Assembly: GCA_034664395.1 (NCBI GenBank) | Contig: JAXDHQ010000157.1 | Span: forward strand, 1-44,623 | Direction: 5' to 3' | Length of the DNA: 44,623 nt | Origin: JAOPZW01 sp034664395 | GTDB taxonomy: Bacteria; Actinomycetota; Thermoleophilia; Solirubrobacterales; Solirubrobacteraceae | Shown: piece after piece, positions 8,474 through 16,520 of the stretch | Layout of the letters: every line of letters starts with the position of its first letter | How positions within the stretch are numbered: position 1 is the first letter of the stretch | Made by a program: the position numbers and the translations under genes | The notes under the pieces: generated by a model | What the model was told of the DNA's origin: nothing | The model's database searches: none | What the model saw: only the letters and a program-made list of their open reading frames with translations

Positions 8474-8822
8474 CGAGCACGACGACGACGGCGATCACGA
8501 CGCCCATCACCGCGATGCCGGCCGCCAGCAGCCGGTGGGGGCCGTGGTCGGGCAGCGGCTGGTCGAGGCGCAGCGCGCGCTCGTTGGCCTGCCAGCGCCG
8601 GTAGCCGGTGACCGCCAGAAGCAGGCCGAGGACGATCGGCGGCAGCGCGACGAGCAGCCGCGCCGCGCGCGAGTGGAAGTCCAGGAGCTGGCCGGCGGCG
8701 AGGCCGCCGCCGATCAGCGCCAGCGCCGTGCGGTTCCAGGCCAGGAACGTGCGCTCGTTGGCGAGCGTGAAGCGCGGGTCCGGATCGCGCCCGACGGCGC
8801 GCGGGTCATCGCGCCGTGCCAT
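8460..8822 (-). CDS. DUF202 (YidH-like) membrane protein (first of pair)
   Basis: The 120-residue protein carries the full DUF202 hallmark DPRFTLANERTFLAWNRTAL near residues 15-34. Three hydrophobic segments follow, at about 30-46, 54-71 and 96-117. The start ATG 8822 lies 17 nt inside the end of ligA, so it is the next cistron of the surE-ligA transcript. It overlaps its smaller paralogue by 14 nt. The role is unknown; the arrangement suggests the two small membrane proteins are made in equal amounts. No link to DNA ligation is implied by the location. Confidence 0.87.
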   Translation of the reverse strand: MARRDDPRAVGRDPDPRFTLANERTFLAWNRTALALIGGGLAAGQLLDFHSRAARLLVALPPIVLGLLLAVTGYRRWQANERALRLDQPLPDHGPHRLLAAGIAVMGVVIAVVVVLDALR

Positions 8823-10842
8823 CGAGCAGCTCGAGCAGGCCGGCCTCGTCGACGACGGGCACGCCGAGCGACTCGGCCTTGGTCAGCTTGGAGCCGGCGT
8901 TCTCGCCGGCGACGACGTAGTCGGTCTTCTTCGAGACGCTGGACGTGACGCGGCCGCCCGCGGCGACGATCCGCTCGGCCGCCTCCTCGCGCGTGAGGTC
9001 GGGCAGCGTGCCGGTGAGGACGAAGGTCCGGCCCGCCAGCGGGCCCTCGCCGGGCGGCGGACCCTCGAGCGCCATGGCCACGCCCTGGGCGCGCAGGTCC
9101 TCGATGAGCGCGCGCATCTGCTCGTCGGCGAGCTGCTCGGCGATCTTCTGGGCCATCTTCGGGCCGACGCCGGGCGTCGCCTCGATCTCCTCGGGCGTGG
9201 CCGCCATCAGGGCGTCGATCGAGCGGAACTGCTGGGCGAGGTTGCGCCCGATGACCGCGCCGACCTCCTCCAGGCCGATGGCGAAGAGCACGCGACCGAA
9301 CGGACGGTCCTTGGACTCCTCGATGTTCTGGACCGTGCGCTCGGCGCTGATCTTTCCGAAGCCCTCCAGCTCGGTGAGCTGCTCGACGCTCAGGCGGTAG
9401 TAGTCGGCCGGCGTGCTGACCAACCCCGCCTGCTGGAGCTGGGCGACCTGCTTCTCGCCGAGGCCGTCGACGTCCATCGCCCCGCGCGAGACGTAGTGCT
9501 TGAGGAGCTGCCACTGGCGCTCGGGGCACTGGCGGTTGGGGCACTTGGTGAAGACCTCGCCCTCGACCTTGACCGTCTTCGTGGCGCAGTACGGGCACTT
9601 CGCGGGTGGGCGCGGCACCGGCGGGCGGTCCGGGTTGTCGACGACGTGCGGGGCGGGCGAGACGACCTGCGGGATGACGTCGCCGGCGCGCAGCACGATG
9701 ACGTCCTCCCCCGGGCGCAGGTCCTTGCGGACGAGGTCCTCCTCGTTGTGCAGCGTCGCGAGCTTCACCGTGACGCCACCGACGCGGACGGGCTCCAGCT
9801 CGGCGAACGGGTGCAGGTCGCCGTACTTGCCGACGTTCCACAGGACGTCCCGCAGGCGCGTGATCGCCGTCGTCGGCGGGAACTTCCAGGCGATCGCCCA
9901 GCGCGGGTCGCGCCCGACGACGCCCAGGCGCCGCTGCAGCGCCACGTCGTCGACCTTGACCACGACGCCGTCGATCTCGAAGTCGAGCTGGCCGCGGCGC
10001 TCCTCCCACGCGCGGCACTGCGCGACGACGTCCTCCTCGGTGGTCAGCCGCCGGACGTCGCCGTTGACCCGGAAGCCGTGCTCGCGCAGCCACACGAGCG
10101 AGTCCCAGTGGCTCGCGAACGAGATCCCTTCGGTCGCGCCGATGCCGTAGCACCACATCGACAGCGGGCGCTCGGCCATGAGCTTGGGGTCGAGCTGGCG
10201 GATCGTCCCGGCCGCCGAGTTGCGCGGGTTCATGAACGTCGACAGCCCCTGCTCGGCCCGGCGCTCGTTGAGCGCCGCGAAGTCGGCCAGCGACATGTAG
10301 ACCTCGCCGCGGACCTCGATCAGCGCGGGCACGTCGTCGCCTTCGATCCGCAGCGGGATCGTGGGGATCGTGCGCAGATTGTGGGTGACGTCCTCGCCGA
10401 CCTCCCCGTTGCCGCGCGTGGCGCCGCGCTCGAGCACGCCGTCGCGGTAGAGGAGCGAGATCGCCAGCCCGTCGATCTTGGGCTCGGCGACGTACTCGAA
10501 GTCGGGGTCCTCGATGCCCTCGCGCGCCAGGTGGTTGCGCATCCGCTCGATCCACGCGCGCAGCTCCTCCTCGGTGCGCGCGTTGGCCAGCGACAGCATC
10601 GGCTGGCGGTGGGTGACCTTCTCCAGCGCCGACACCGGCTCGCCGCCGACGCGCTGGGTCGGCGAGTCGGGGGTGACCAGCTCGGGGTGCTCGGCCTCGA
10701 GCGCGCGCAGCTCGTCCAGGAGCGCGTCGTAGGCGTCGTCGCCGATGACCGGGTCGTCGAGGACGTAGTAGCGGTAGCCGTGCTCGGTGAGCTGCTCGCG
10801 CAGCTCGGCGGCCCGGCGCTGCGCGGCGCGGGGCGGCGTCAC
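8806..10842 (-). CDS. ligA: NAD-dependent DNA ligase LigA
   Basis: This enzyme seals nicks in replication and repair, using NAD+ to adenylate itself. The product has 678 residues, the usual LigA length, from GTG 10842. In order: the NAD-binding Ia region (HGYRYYVLDD at 21-30), the nucleotidyltransferase core with the adenylated Lys122 in EPKIDGLAISL, and an OB fold. A four-cysteine zinc finger (CPYC, then CPNRQC, about 415-440), helix-hairpin-helix repeats and a C-terminal BRCT domain (about 604-678, beginning GRTFVLTGTL) complete it. The start codon overlaps the surE stop in a GTGA 4-nt junction, which both fixes the start and indicates coupling. It also overlaps the downstream DUF202 gene by 17 nt. 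Confidence 0.96.
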   Translation of the reverse strand: MTPPRAAQRRAAELREQLTEHGYRYYVLDDPVIGDDAYDALLDELRALEAEHPELVTPDSPTQRVGGEPVSALEKVTHRQPMLSLANARTEEELRAWIERMRNHLAREGIEDPDFEYVAEPKIDGLAISLLYRDGVLERGATRGNGEVGEDVTHNLRTIPTIPLRIEGDDVPALIEVRGEVYMSLADFAALNERRAEQGLSTFMNPRNSAAGTIRQLDPKLMAERPLSMWCYGIGATEGISFASHWDSLVWLREHGFRVNGDVRRLTTEEDVVAQCRAWEERRGQLDFEIDGVVVKVDDVALQRRLGVVGRDPRWAIAWKFPPTTAITRLRDVLWNVGKYGDLHPFAELEPVRVGGVTVKLATLHNEEDLVRKDLRPGEDVIVLRAGDVIPQVVSPAPHVVDNPDRPPVPRPPAKCPYCATKTVKVEGEVFTKCPNRQCPERQWQLLKHYVSRGAMDVDGLGEKQVAQLQQAGLVSTPADYYRLSVEQLTELEGFGKISAERTVQNIEESKDRPFGRVLFAIGLEEVGAVIGRNLAQQFRSIDALMAATPEEIEATPGVGPKMAQKIAEQLADEQMRALIEDLRAQGVAMALEGPPPGEGPLAGRTFVLTGTLPDLTREEAAERIVAAGGRVTSSVSKKTDYVVAGENAGSKLTKAESLGVPVVDEAGLLELLDGTAR

Positions 10843-11657
10843 TCCACTTCGCGCACGGCGGGCGCCAGCAGCCGCGCGAGGTCGTACCGCTCCAGGGCGT
10901 CCATGCCCGAGACGTCGGTGAGGTCGAAGTGCACGGGCGTCACGGCGATGCGGCCGGCGTGGATCGCGGCGAGGTCGGTGCCGGCCTCGTCGTGGAAGCC
11001 GGGATCGGCGCCGTAGATCCAGTAGCGCCGCCCGCCGTCCTCGTCCTCGGCGTCGAGCTTGAGCTCGTCGCGGTAGATCCGCTTGCCCAGGCGCGTGACC
11101 TCGACGCCCTGGGGCTCGCCGGCCGGGGCGTTGATGTTCAGCAGCGTGCCGTCGGGCAGCGGTACGTCGTCGAGCTCCGCCACCACGCGCGCGGTGAACT
11201 CGGCGGCGGGCGCGAAGGCGAAGCGGCTGCCGAGGCGGAAGTCCATCTCGCGCGCGTTGGACTGCTGGGAGACGGCGATGCCCGGGATGCCGAGGACGAG
11301 CGCCTCGAGCGCGGCGGCCACCGTGCCGGAGTAGGTGATGTCGTCGCCGAGGTTCGAGCCGTGGTTGATGCCCGCCACCACGAGCTCGGGCTCGAAGCCG
11401 TCGATGAGGCCGAGCTTGGCCAGGCGAACGCAGTCGACGGGCGTGCCGTCGGTGGCATAGCCGACGGTGCCGTCCTCGAACGGGACCTCCTGCACCCACA
11501 GCGGCCGACGGGTGGTGATCATCCGCGCGAACGCCGAGCGGTTCCCGTCGGGCGCGACGACCGCGAGCTCGATGTCGGGGACGCCCAGCAGCGCCCGTCG
11601 CAGGGCCTGCAGCCCTTCGGCCTCGATCCCGTCGTCGTTGGTGAGCAGCACCCGCAT
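10839..11657 (-). CDS. surE: 5'/3'-nucleotidase SurE
   Basis: This metal-dependent survival phosphatase dephosphorylates nucleoside monophosphates. The N-terminus MRVLLTNDDGI holds the metal-binding Asp8-Asp9 pair, and the conserved INHGSNLGDDITYSGTV block (roughly residues 92-110) supplies further ligands. At 272 residues it is of typical length. ATG 11657 is preferred over the in-frame ATG 11666: TAGGAT lies exactly 7 nt upstream of it, as for a leaderless transcript, and AGGATGG could alternatively act as a weak ribosome site. It is followed by ligA with a 4-nt overlap. A 173-bp gap separates it from truA, so it may head its own transcript (surE-ligA-DUF202-DUF202). Confidence 0.94.
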   Translation of the reverse strand: MRVLLTNDDGIEAEGLQALRRALLGVPDIELAVVAPDGNRSAFARMITTRRPLWVQEVPFEDGTVGYATDGTPVDCVRLAKLGLIDGFEPELVVAGINHGSNLGDDITYSGTVAAALEALVLGIPGIAVSQQSNAREMDFRLGSRFAFAPAAEFTARVVAELDDVPLPDGTLLNINAPAGEPQGVEVTRLGKRIYRDELKLDAEDEDGGRRYWIYGADPGFHDEAGTDLAAIHAGRIAVTPVHFDLTDVSGMDALERYDLARLLAPAVREVE

Positions 11658-11660
11658 GCT

Positions 11661-11672
11661 CGCCATCCTAGG
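11661..11672 (-). promoter_or_regulatory. Possible leaderless-transcript -10 motif before surE
   Basis: On the minus strand CCTAGGATGGCG ends 3 nt before ATG 11657. The hexamer TAGGAT (11670-11665) is followed by exactly 7 nt and then the ATG, the spacing expected when the start codon is the first transcribed base. The identical 12-mer with the same spacing precedes the MarR gene at 33892. No clear -35 is visible. The rest of the 11658-11830 gap shows no gene or RNA I can recognise. Confidence 0.4.
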
Positions 11673-11830
11673 AGGTCGCCGGTTTCTGGCTCGGCTCCAC
11701 TTGCGTTGGTGGTCAGGCGTCCGTCGCTCACCTCTCGCGAGGACGACCGCGCGCGCCCCGCGGCGCCGCCAACCTCGCTTCCCCTCGATGCCCAACGCCG
11801 CGCAGCGCCGCCAGACGCCGAGCGGACGAG

Positions 11831-12553
11831 CTACTCGTACGCCACCGACGCCAGGTACAGCCCGTGGGCCGGCGCGGTCTCCCCCGCTTCGGCGCGCGGA
11901 CGGCCGGCGAGCAGCGACGCGAAGGCCTCGGGGGTGCGCCGGCCGGCGGCGACGTCGAGCATCGTGCCGACCAGCACGCGGTTCATGTGGCGCATGAAGG
12001 TGTCGGCCGTGATCCAGAACTCCAGGACGTCGCCGTGCGCCTCCCAGCGCGCGTCGAGGACGTCGCGCTCGAAGCGCACGTGATCGGTCTGCGTCGGGGT
12101 GAAGGCGGTGAAGTCGTGGCTGCCGCGCAGCGCGGCCGCGCAGGCGCGCAGGGCGTCGCGGTCGATGCGCTGGGGCCACCACAGCGCGCGGCCGCGCTCG
12201 AAGGCCGAGCGCTCGCGGCGCGCCAGGACGCGGTAGCAGTAGGTGCGCGAGCGCGCGTCGCCGCGGGCGTCGAAGCCGTCGCGCGCCGCCCCGCACGCGA
12301 GCACGGCGACGTCGGGGCCCATCAGCGCGTTGAGCGCCGTCGGGGCGGCCGGCTCGCCCTCGTAGGAGGCGACCTGCCCCCAGGCGTGGACCCCGCGGTC
12401 GGTGCGCCCGGCGACGGTCAGGGTCACCTCGCGGTGCAGGACGGTCGCCAGCGCGCGCTCGAGCTCGCCCTGCACGGTGCGCAGCCCGGGCTGCTGCGCC
12501 CAGCCGGCGAACGCGCTGCCGTCGTACTCGAGGTCCAGCCGCGCCGTGGGCAT
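11831..12553 (-). CDS. truA: tRNA pseudouridine(38-40) synthase TruA
   Basis: TruA converts U38-U40 of the tRNA anticodon stem-loop to pseudouridine. The 240-residue product starts MPTARLDLEYDGSAFAGWAQ and carries the catalytic aspartate Asp52 in AGRTDRGVHA, the family signature. The C-terminal half shows SHDFTAFT and the late FMRHMNRVLVGTML segment expected for the fold. It starts 24 nt after the rplQ stop with no terminator between, a common bacterial order (rpoA-rplQ-truA), so it is likely the last gene of the alpha operon transcript. Confidence 0.95.
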   Translation of the reverse strand: MPTARLDLEYDGSAFAGWAQQPGLRTVQGELERALATVLHREVTLTVAGRTDRGVHAWGQVASYEGEPAAPTALNALMGPDVAVLACGAARDGFDARGDARSRTYCYRVLARRERSAFERGRALWWPQRIDRDALRACAAALRGSHDFTAFTPTQTDHVRFERDVLDARWEAHGDVLEFWITADTFMRHMNRVLVGTMLDVAAGRRTPEAFASLLAGRPRAEAGETAPAHGLYLASVAYE

Positions 12554-12577
12554 CGCGGCGGCGCGGCCGGAAGCGCG

Positions 12578-12931
12578 TCAGACCAGCTCGAGGAAGACCA
12601 TCTCCGTCGCATCGCTGCGACGGGGCCCGAGCTTGAGGATGCGGGTGTAGCCGCCCGGCCGCTCGGCGTAGCGCGGAGCGACCTCCTCGAACAGCTTGTG
12701 CACCGTGAACTTGTCCTGGCCCAGCGCGCTCAGCGCCTGCCGACGCGCGTGCAGGTCACCGCGCTTGGCCAGCGTGATGAGCTGCTCGAGCTCGGGCTTG
12801 ACCGCCTTGGCCTTCGCCTCGCTCGTCTTGATGCGCTCGTGCTGGATGACCTCCTTGCAGAGGTTCGCCAGCAGCGCCTTGCGGTGCGAGGCGCTTCGGC
12901 TCAGCTTGTGGCGGGTCTTCTGGTGGCGCAT
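12578..12931 (-). CDS. rplQ: 50S ribosomal protein L17
   Basis: L17 binds 23S rRNA near the polypeptide exit tunnel rim. The product is 117 residues, starting MRHQKTRHKLSRSASHRKAL, the conserved N-terminus that fixes ATG 12931. The C-terminus contains the usual GGYTRILKLGPRRSDATEMV block and ends in FLELV, without the long tail seen in some actinobacteria. It lies 23 nt downstream of rpoA, as in most bacteria. Confidence 0.98.
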   Translation of the reverse strand: MRHQKTRHKLSRSASHRKALLANLCKEVIQHERIKTSEAKAKAVKPELEQLITLAKRGDLHARRQALSALGQDKFTVHKLFEEVAPRYAERPGGYTRILKLGPRRSDATEMVFLELV

Positions 12932-12954
12932 CGGCTCTTCTCCGGGTTCCTCGG

Positions 12955-13923
12955 TCAGTCGTCGCGGAGGTCCAGCCCGCGCGCGTGGAGCGTCTCGATG
13001 ACCTCGTCGATCGACTTCTTGCCGAAGTTCGGGATCGCGTTGAGCTCGCCCTCGGACTTCGAGATCAGGTCGCCGACGGTCTGGATGCCGGCGCGCTTGA
13101 GGCAGTTGTAGGAGCGCACGCCCAGCTCGAGCTCCTCGATGAGGATGTCGTGCATGGGGCCGGTGGCGCCGCCGCCGTTGAGCGCGCTGGCGCCGTCGCC
13201 CTCGAGCTGGCCCGCGGGCCCGGCCCGGAGCTCCTCGATGCGGTCGGCGTCGGTGAAGATCGCGAGCTGCGAGATCAGGATCTCGGCCGCCTCGCGCAGC
13301 GCGGCCTGCGGGTCGATCGAGCCGTCGGTCTCGATGTCGAGCGTCAGCTTGTCGTAGTCGGTGCGCTGGCCGACGCGCGCCTGCTCGACGGCGTAGGCGA
13401 CGCGGCGCACGGGCGAGAAGATCGAGTCGATCGGGATGACGCCGATCGGCTGGTCGGGCGACTTGTTCTCCTCGGCCGGGCGGTACCCGCGGCCGCGGCC
13501 GACCGTGAGGTACAGCTCGAGCTTGGTCTTCTTCTCGAGCGTGGCGATGTGGACATCGGGGTTGAGGATCTCGACGCCGGCCGGCAGGTCGATGTCCTTC
13601 GCCGTGATCTCGCCCGGGCCGGTGACGACCAGCGGGGCCTCGACCTCGGTGGCGTCGGAGTGCATGCGGCACACGATGCCCTTGAGGTTGAGCACGATGT
13701 CGGTGACGTCCTCGGTGACGCCCTTGATCGTCGAGAACTCGTGCGCGACGCCCTCGATGCGCACGCTGGTCACCGCCGCGCCGGCCAGCGAGCTGAGCAG
13801 CACGCGGCGCAGGGAGTTGCCGAAGGTGTATCCGAAGCCGCGGTCGAGGGGCTCGATGGCGAACGAGCCGCGGTTGTCCTCCACCTGTTCGGAGGTGATG
13901 CGGGGGATCTGGAAGTCGAGCAT
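12955..13923 (-). CDS. rpoA: DNA-directed RNA polymerase subunit alpha
   Basis: Alpha dimerises to nucleate RNA polymerase assembly, and its C-terminal domain contacts upstream promoter DNA and activators. The product is 322 residues. The N-terminal assembly domain carries FAIEPLDRGFGYTFGNSLRR and RRVLLSSLAGAAV. A linker of Gly/Ala-rich residues leads to the C-terminal helix-hairpin-helix domain (LGVRSYNCLKRAGI, then NFGKKSIDEVIE). The start ATG 13923 matches the family. A 74-nt gap separates it from rpsD and contains an 8-bp inverted repeat (13952-13959 with 13973-13980), the largest spacing in this part of the cluster apart from map-rpmJ. Confidence 0.98.
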   Translation of the reverse strand: MLDFQIPRITSEQVEDNRGSFAIEPLDRGFGYTFGNSLRRVLLSSLAGAAVTSVRIEGVAHEFSTIKGVTEDVTDIVLNLKGIVCRMHSDATEVEAPLVVTGPGEITAKDIDLPAGVEILNPDVHIATLEKKTKLELYLTVGRGRGYRPAEENKSPDQPIGVIPIDSIFSPVRRVAYAVEQARVGQRTDYDKLTLDIETDGSIDPQAALREAAEILISQLAIFTDADRIEELRAGPAGQLEGDGASALNGGGATGPMHDILIEELELGVRSYNCLKRAGIQTVGDLISKSEGELNAIPNFGKKSIDEVIETLHARGLDLRDD

Positions 13924-13997
13924 CGGGAGGGTCCTGACTGTCGTGTCACTGCGCCGCGCGAACGGAGGGGAAGCGCGGCGGCGCGCTTGGGGTGGGT

Positions 13998-14618
13998 CTA
14001 CTTGGAGTACAGCTCGACGATGAGCTGCTCTTGCACGGGCGTCGTGATCTCACGGCGCTCGGGCTTGCGCAGCACCTTGGCGGTGAGCGCGTCGTGGTCG
14101 GCCTGCAGCCAGGCGGGAACCTGGGCGGTGAGCTCCGTCGCGTCACGGATGACCGCGTCGGCGCCGGTGCTGGCCTTGACGGCGATGATGTCGCCGTCGC
14201 GCACCTGATAGCTGGGGATGTCCACGCGACGGCCGTTGATCGTCCAGTGGCCGTGGCGGATGAGCTGACGCGCCTGACGCCGCGACGCGGCGAACCCGAG
14301 GCGGACGAGCACGTTGTCGAAGCGGCGCTCGAGCAGCGTCAGCAGGTTCTCGCCCGTGATGCCCTCCTGGCGGGAGGCGCGGTCGTAGTAGCGGGCGAAC
14401 TGCTTCTCCAGCACGCCGTAGTAGCGCTTGGCCTTCTGCTTCTCGCGAAGCTGGACGCGGTACTCCGACTGCCGCTGGCGCCCGCGGCCGTGGTCGCCCG
14501 GCGGGTACGCGCGGCGCTCGACGCCGCACTTGTCGGTGAGGCAGCGCTCGCCCTTCAGGAACAGCTTCTGCCCCTCGCGACGGCACTGCTTGCACTGGGG
14601 GCTGGTGTCTCGAGCCAT
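13998..14618 (-). CDS. rpsD: 30S ribosomal protein S4, zinc-binding form
   Basis: S4 is a primary 16S rRNA binder that nucleates 30S assembly and lines the mRNA entry channel. The product is 206 residues. Cys9, Cys12, Cys26 and Cys31 in the N-terminus form the zinc knuckle of the C+ S4 type. The S4 RNA-binding domain (RLDNVLVRLG-like FDNVLVRLGFAASRRQARQL) follows near residue 95. It lies 10 nt after rpsK. The C-terminus ends normally with LIVELYSK. Confidence 0.98.
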   Translation of the reverse strand: MARDTSPQCKQCRREGQKLFLKGERCLTDKCGVERRAYPPGDHGRGRQRQSEYRVQLREKQKAKRYYGVLEKQFARYYDRASRQEGITGENLLTLLERRFDNVLVRLGFAASRRQARQLIRHGHWTINGRRVDIPSYQVRDGDIIAVKASTGADAVIRDATELTAQVPAWLQADHDALTAKVLRKPERREITTPVQEQLIVELYSK

Positions 14619-14628
14619 GCGGTCTACC

Positions 14629-15024
14629 TCAGACGCGGCGCCGCTTGCGAGGGCGGCAGCCGTTGTGGGCCTGCGGGGTGACGTCCTTGACGCCGGTGAC
14701 CTCCAGGCCGGCGGCCTGGAGGGAACGGATCGCGGTCTCGCGGCCCGAGCCCGGGCCCTTCACGAAGACCTCCACCTTCTGCAAGCCCTGCTCGATGCCC
14801 TTGCGGGCAGCGGCGTCGGCGGTGACCTGCGCGGCGAACGGGGTCGACTTGCGGGAGCCCTTGAAGCCGGCGCCGCCGGCGGACTCCCACGCGATCACGT
14901 TGCCCTCGCGGTCGGTGAGGGAGACGATCGTGTTGTTGAAGCTTGTCTTGATGTGGGCCTGGCCGATGGGGATGTTCTTCTTCGGCTTGCGGCGGCCGCT
15001 GCGGGGGCGCTTCGGGGCGGGCAT
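14629..15024 (-). CDS. rpsK: 30S ribosomal protein S11
   Basis: S11 forms part of the 30S platform that holds the Shine-Dalgarno helix. The product is 131 residues with a basic N-terminus (KRPRSGRRKPKKNIPIGQAH), then the conserved TSFNNTIVSLTDREGNVI and the C-terminal VKDVTPQAHNGCRPRKRRRV. The gene starts 11 nt after the rpsM stop and ends 10 nt before rpsD. The start at ATG 15024 (MPAPKRPRSG) is unremarkable. Confidence 0.98.
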   Translation of the reverse strand: MPAPKRPRSGRRKPKKNIPIGQAHIKTSFNNTIVSLTDREGNVIAWESAGGAGFKGSRKSTPFAAQVTADAAARKGIEQGLQKVEVFVKGPGSGRETAIRSLQAAGLEVTGVKDVTPQAHNGCRPRKRRRV

Positions 15025-15035
15025 CTATTCCTTAC

Positions 15036-15419
15036 TTACTTCTTCGTGGCCTTCTTCTTGCCCGCGACCTGCATGCGCTTGGGACCCTTGCGCGTGCGGG
15101 CGTTGGTCTTGGTGTTCTGCCCGCGCACGGGCAGACCGCGACGGTGGCGAAGGCCGCGGTAGCAGCCGATCTCCATGAGCCGCTTGATGTTCTGCGAGCG
15201 CTCGCGGCGCAGGTCGCCCTCGACGCTGATGTCGCGGTCGATGAGGTCGCGGAGCTTGCCGACCTCGTCGTCGGTGAGGTCGCGCACGTACGTGTCGCGG
15301 TCGATGCCGGCCTCGGCCAGGAGCTTGTTGGCGGTCGAGCGGCCGATGCCGTAGATGTAGCTCAGGCCGACCTCGACGCGCTTGTTGAGCGGGATGTTGA
15401 TCCCGGCGATGCGTGCCAT
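15036..15419 (-). CDS. rpsM: 30S ribosomal protein S13
   Basis: S13 sits on the 30S head and contacts the P-site tRNA and the bridge to L5. The product is 127 residues starting MARIAGINIPLNKRVEVGLS, the standard N-terminus. The helix-two-turn-helix region includes YIYGIGRSTANKLL. The basic C-terminal tail (RGLPVRGQNTKTNARTRKGP, then AGKKKATKK) is the part that reaches into the P site. It follows rpmJ by 8 nt. Confidence 0.98.
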   Translation of the reverse strand: MARIAGINIPLNKRVEVGLSYIYGIGRSTANKLLAEAGIDRDTYVRDLTDDEVGKLRDLIDRDISVEGDLRRERSQNIKRLMEIGCYRGLRHRRGLPVRGQNTKTNARTRKGPKRMQVAGKKKATKK

Positions 15420-15427
15420 CTAACGAT

Positions 15428-15541
15428 TCACCCCTGGCGCTGCTTGTGACGAGGGTTCTCACAGATCACGAGTACGACGCCGTGACGGCGAATGATCTTG
15501 CACTTCTCGCACATCGGCTTGACCGACGGTCGTACCTTCAT
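15428..15541 (-). CDS. rpmJ: 50S ribosomal protein L36, zinc-binding form
   Basis: This is a 37-residue protein read directly from the minus strand: MKVRPSVKPMCEKC at the start and CENPRHKQRQG at the end. Zinc ligands are Cys11, Cys14, Cys27 and His32, the C+ type. An AAAGGGA ribosome site lies just before ATG 15541. The upstream 156-nt gap to map is the longest inside the cluster and is too short to hold infA, which often occupies this place. Confidence 0.97.
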   Translation of the reverse strand: MKVRPSVKPMCEKCKIIRRHGVVLVICENPRHKQRQG

Positions 15542-15697
15542 GATCCCTTTCGGCTCGGTGACCAGCGAGGCCGGCTCTGGCCGCCGTGACGGCTGCCGCT
15601 ACCGGTCGCGGACGAGCGCGCACGCACACCAACAACGCGTCGCGCCGACGTTCTACGATAGCAAAGGGCTGGGGACCGCCTGCGTCCGGTCGGTGCG

Positions 15698-16498
15698 CTA
15701 TCGAAGCGCCTCGCCGGCGCCGCCCGGCGCGTCCTCCTCACCGCCGTCCTCGTGCCATGGCGTGAGGATGCGCGGGCCGTCGGCGGTGATCGCCACGGTG
15801 AACTCGAAGTGGGCCGCCAGCGAGCCGTCCTGGGAGTAGATCGCCCAGCCGTCGTCGCCCATGCGCACGGTGTGGCGGCCGGCGTTGACCATCGGCTCGA
15901 CCGCGAGCACCATGCCCTCCTCCAGCAGCGGGCCGCGACCGGGATCGCCGTAGTTGGGCACCTGCGGGTCCTCGTGCATCGACCGCCCGATGCCGTGGCC
16001 GACGAGCGAGCGCACGATGCTCAGCCCCTCGGCCTCGACGCGCTCCTGCACGGCGTGGGAGACGTCGCCCAGGCGGTTGCCGGCCCGGCACTGCTCGACG
16101 GCGTCGAACAGCGACGCCTTCGTGGTGTCCAGCAGCTTGTGGGCGATCGGCGTGACCGGGCCGACGGCGAACGTGCGCGCCGCGTCGGCGACCCAGCCGT
16201 CGAGGACGACGCCGACGTCGATCGAGACGATGTCGCCGCGCTGCAGCCGGTAGGGCCCGGGGATGCCGTGGACCACCATCGAGTTGGGCGACGTGCAGAT
16301 CGACCCGGGGAAGCCGCGGTACCCCTTGAACGCGGGCTCGGCGCCCTGCGAGCGGATGAACCGCTCGGCGGCCTCGTCGAGCTCGGCGGTCGTGACCCCC
16401 TCGCGCACCTTGCCCTCGAGCAGCTTGAGCGTGCGCACGAGGATCGCCCCCGCGGCGGCCATCTTGTCGATCTCTTCAGGTGACTTCTTGATGATCAC
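15698..16498 (-). CDS. map: Methionine aminopeptidase, type I
   Basis: The enzyme removes the initiator methionine from nascent proteins. The product is 266 residues. The five dinuclear-metal ligands are all present: Asp94, Asp105, His168, Glu201 and Glu232, with conserved His77. Their spacing is that of the E. coli enzyme shifted by three residues. No N-terminal SH3-binding or zinc-finger extension is present, so it is the short (type Ia-like) form. The extra C-terminal 15 residues are acidic and Gly-rich. It lies 22 nt after adk, the usual secY-adk-map order. Confidence 0.97.
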   Translation of the reverse strand: MIIKKSPEEIDKMAAAGAILVRTLKLLEGKVREGVTTAELDEAAERFIRSQGAEPAFKGYRGFPGSICTSPNSMVVHGIPGPYRLQRGDIVSIDVGVVLDGWVADAARTFAVGPVTPIAHKLLDTTKASLFDAVEQCRAGNRLGDVSHAVQERVEAEGLSIVRSLVGHGIGRSMHEDPQVPNYGDPGRGPLLEEGMVLAVEPMVNAGRHTVRMGDDGWAIYSQDGSLAAHFEFTVAITADGPRILTPWHEDGGEEDAPGGAGEALR

Positions 16499-16520
16499 GG
16501 CAGCGCGACGGGACGAGCGA

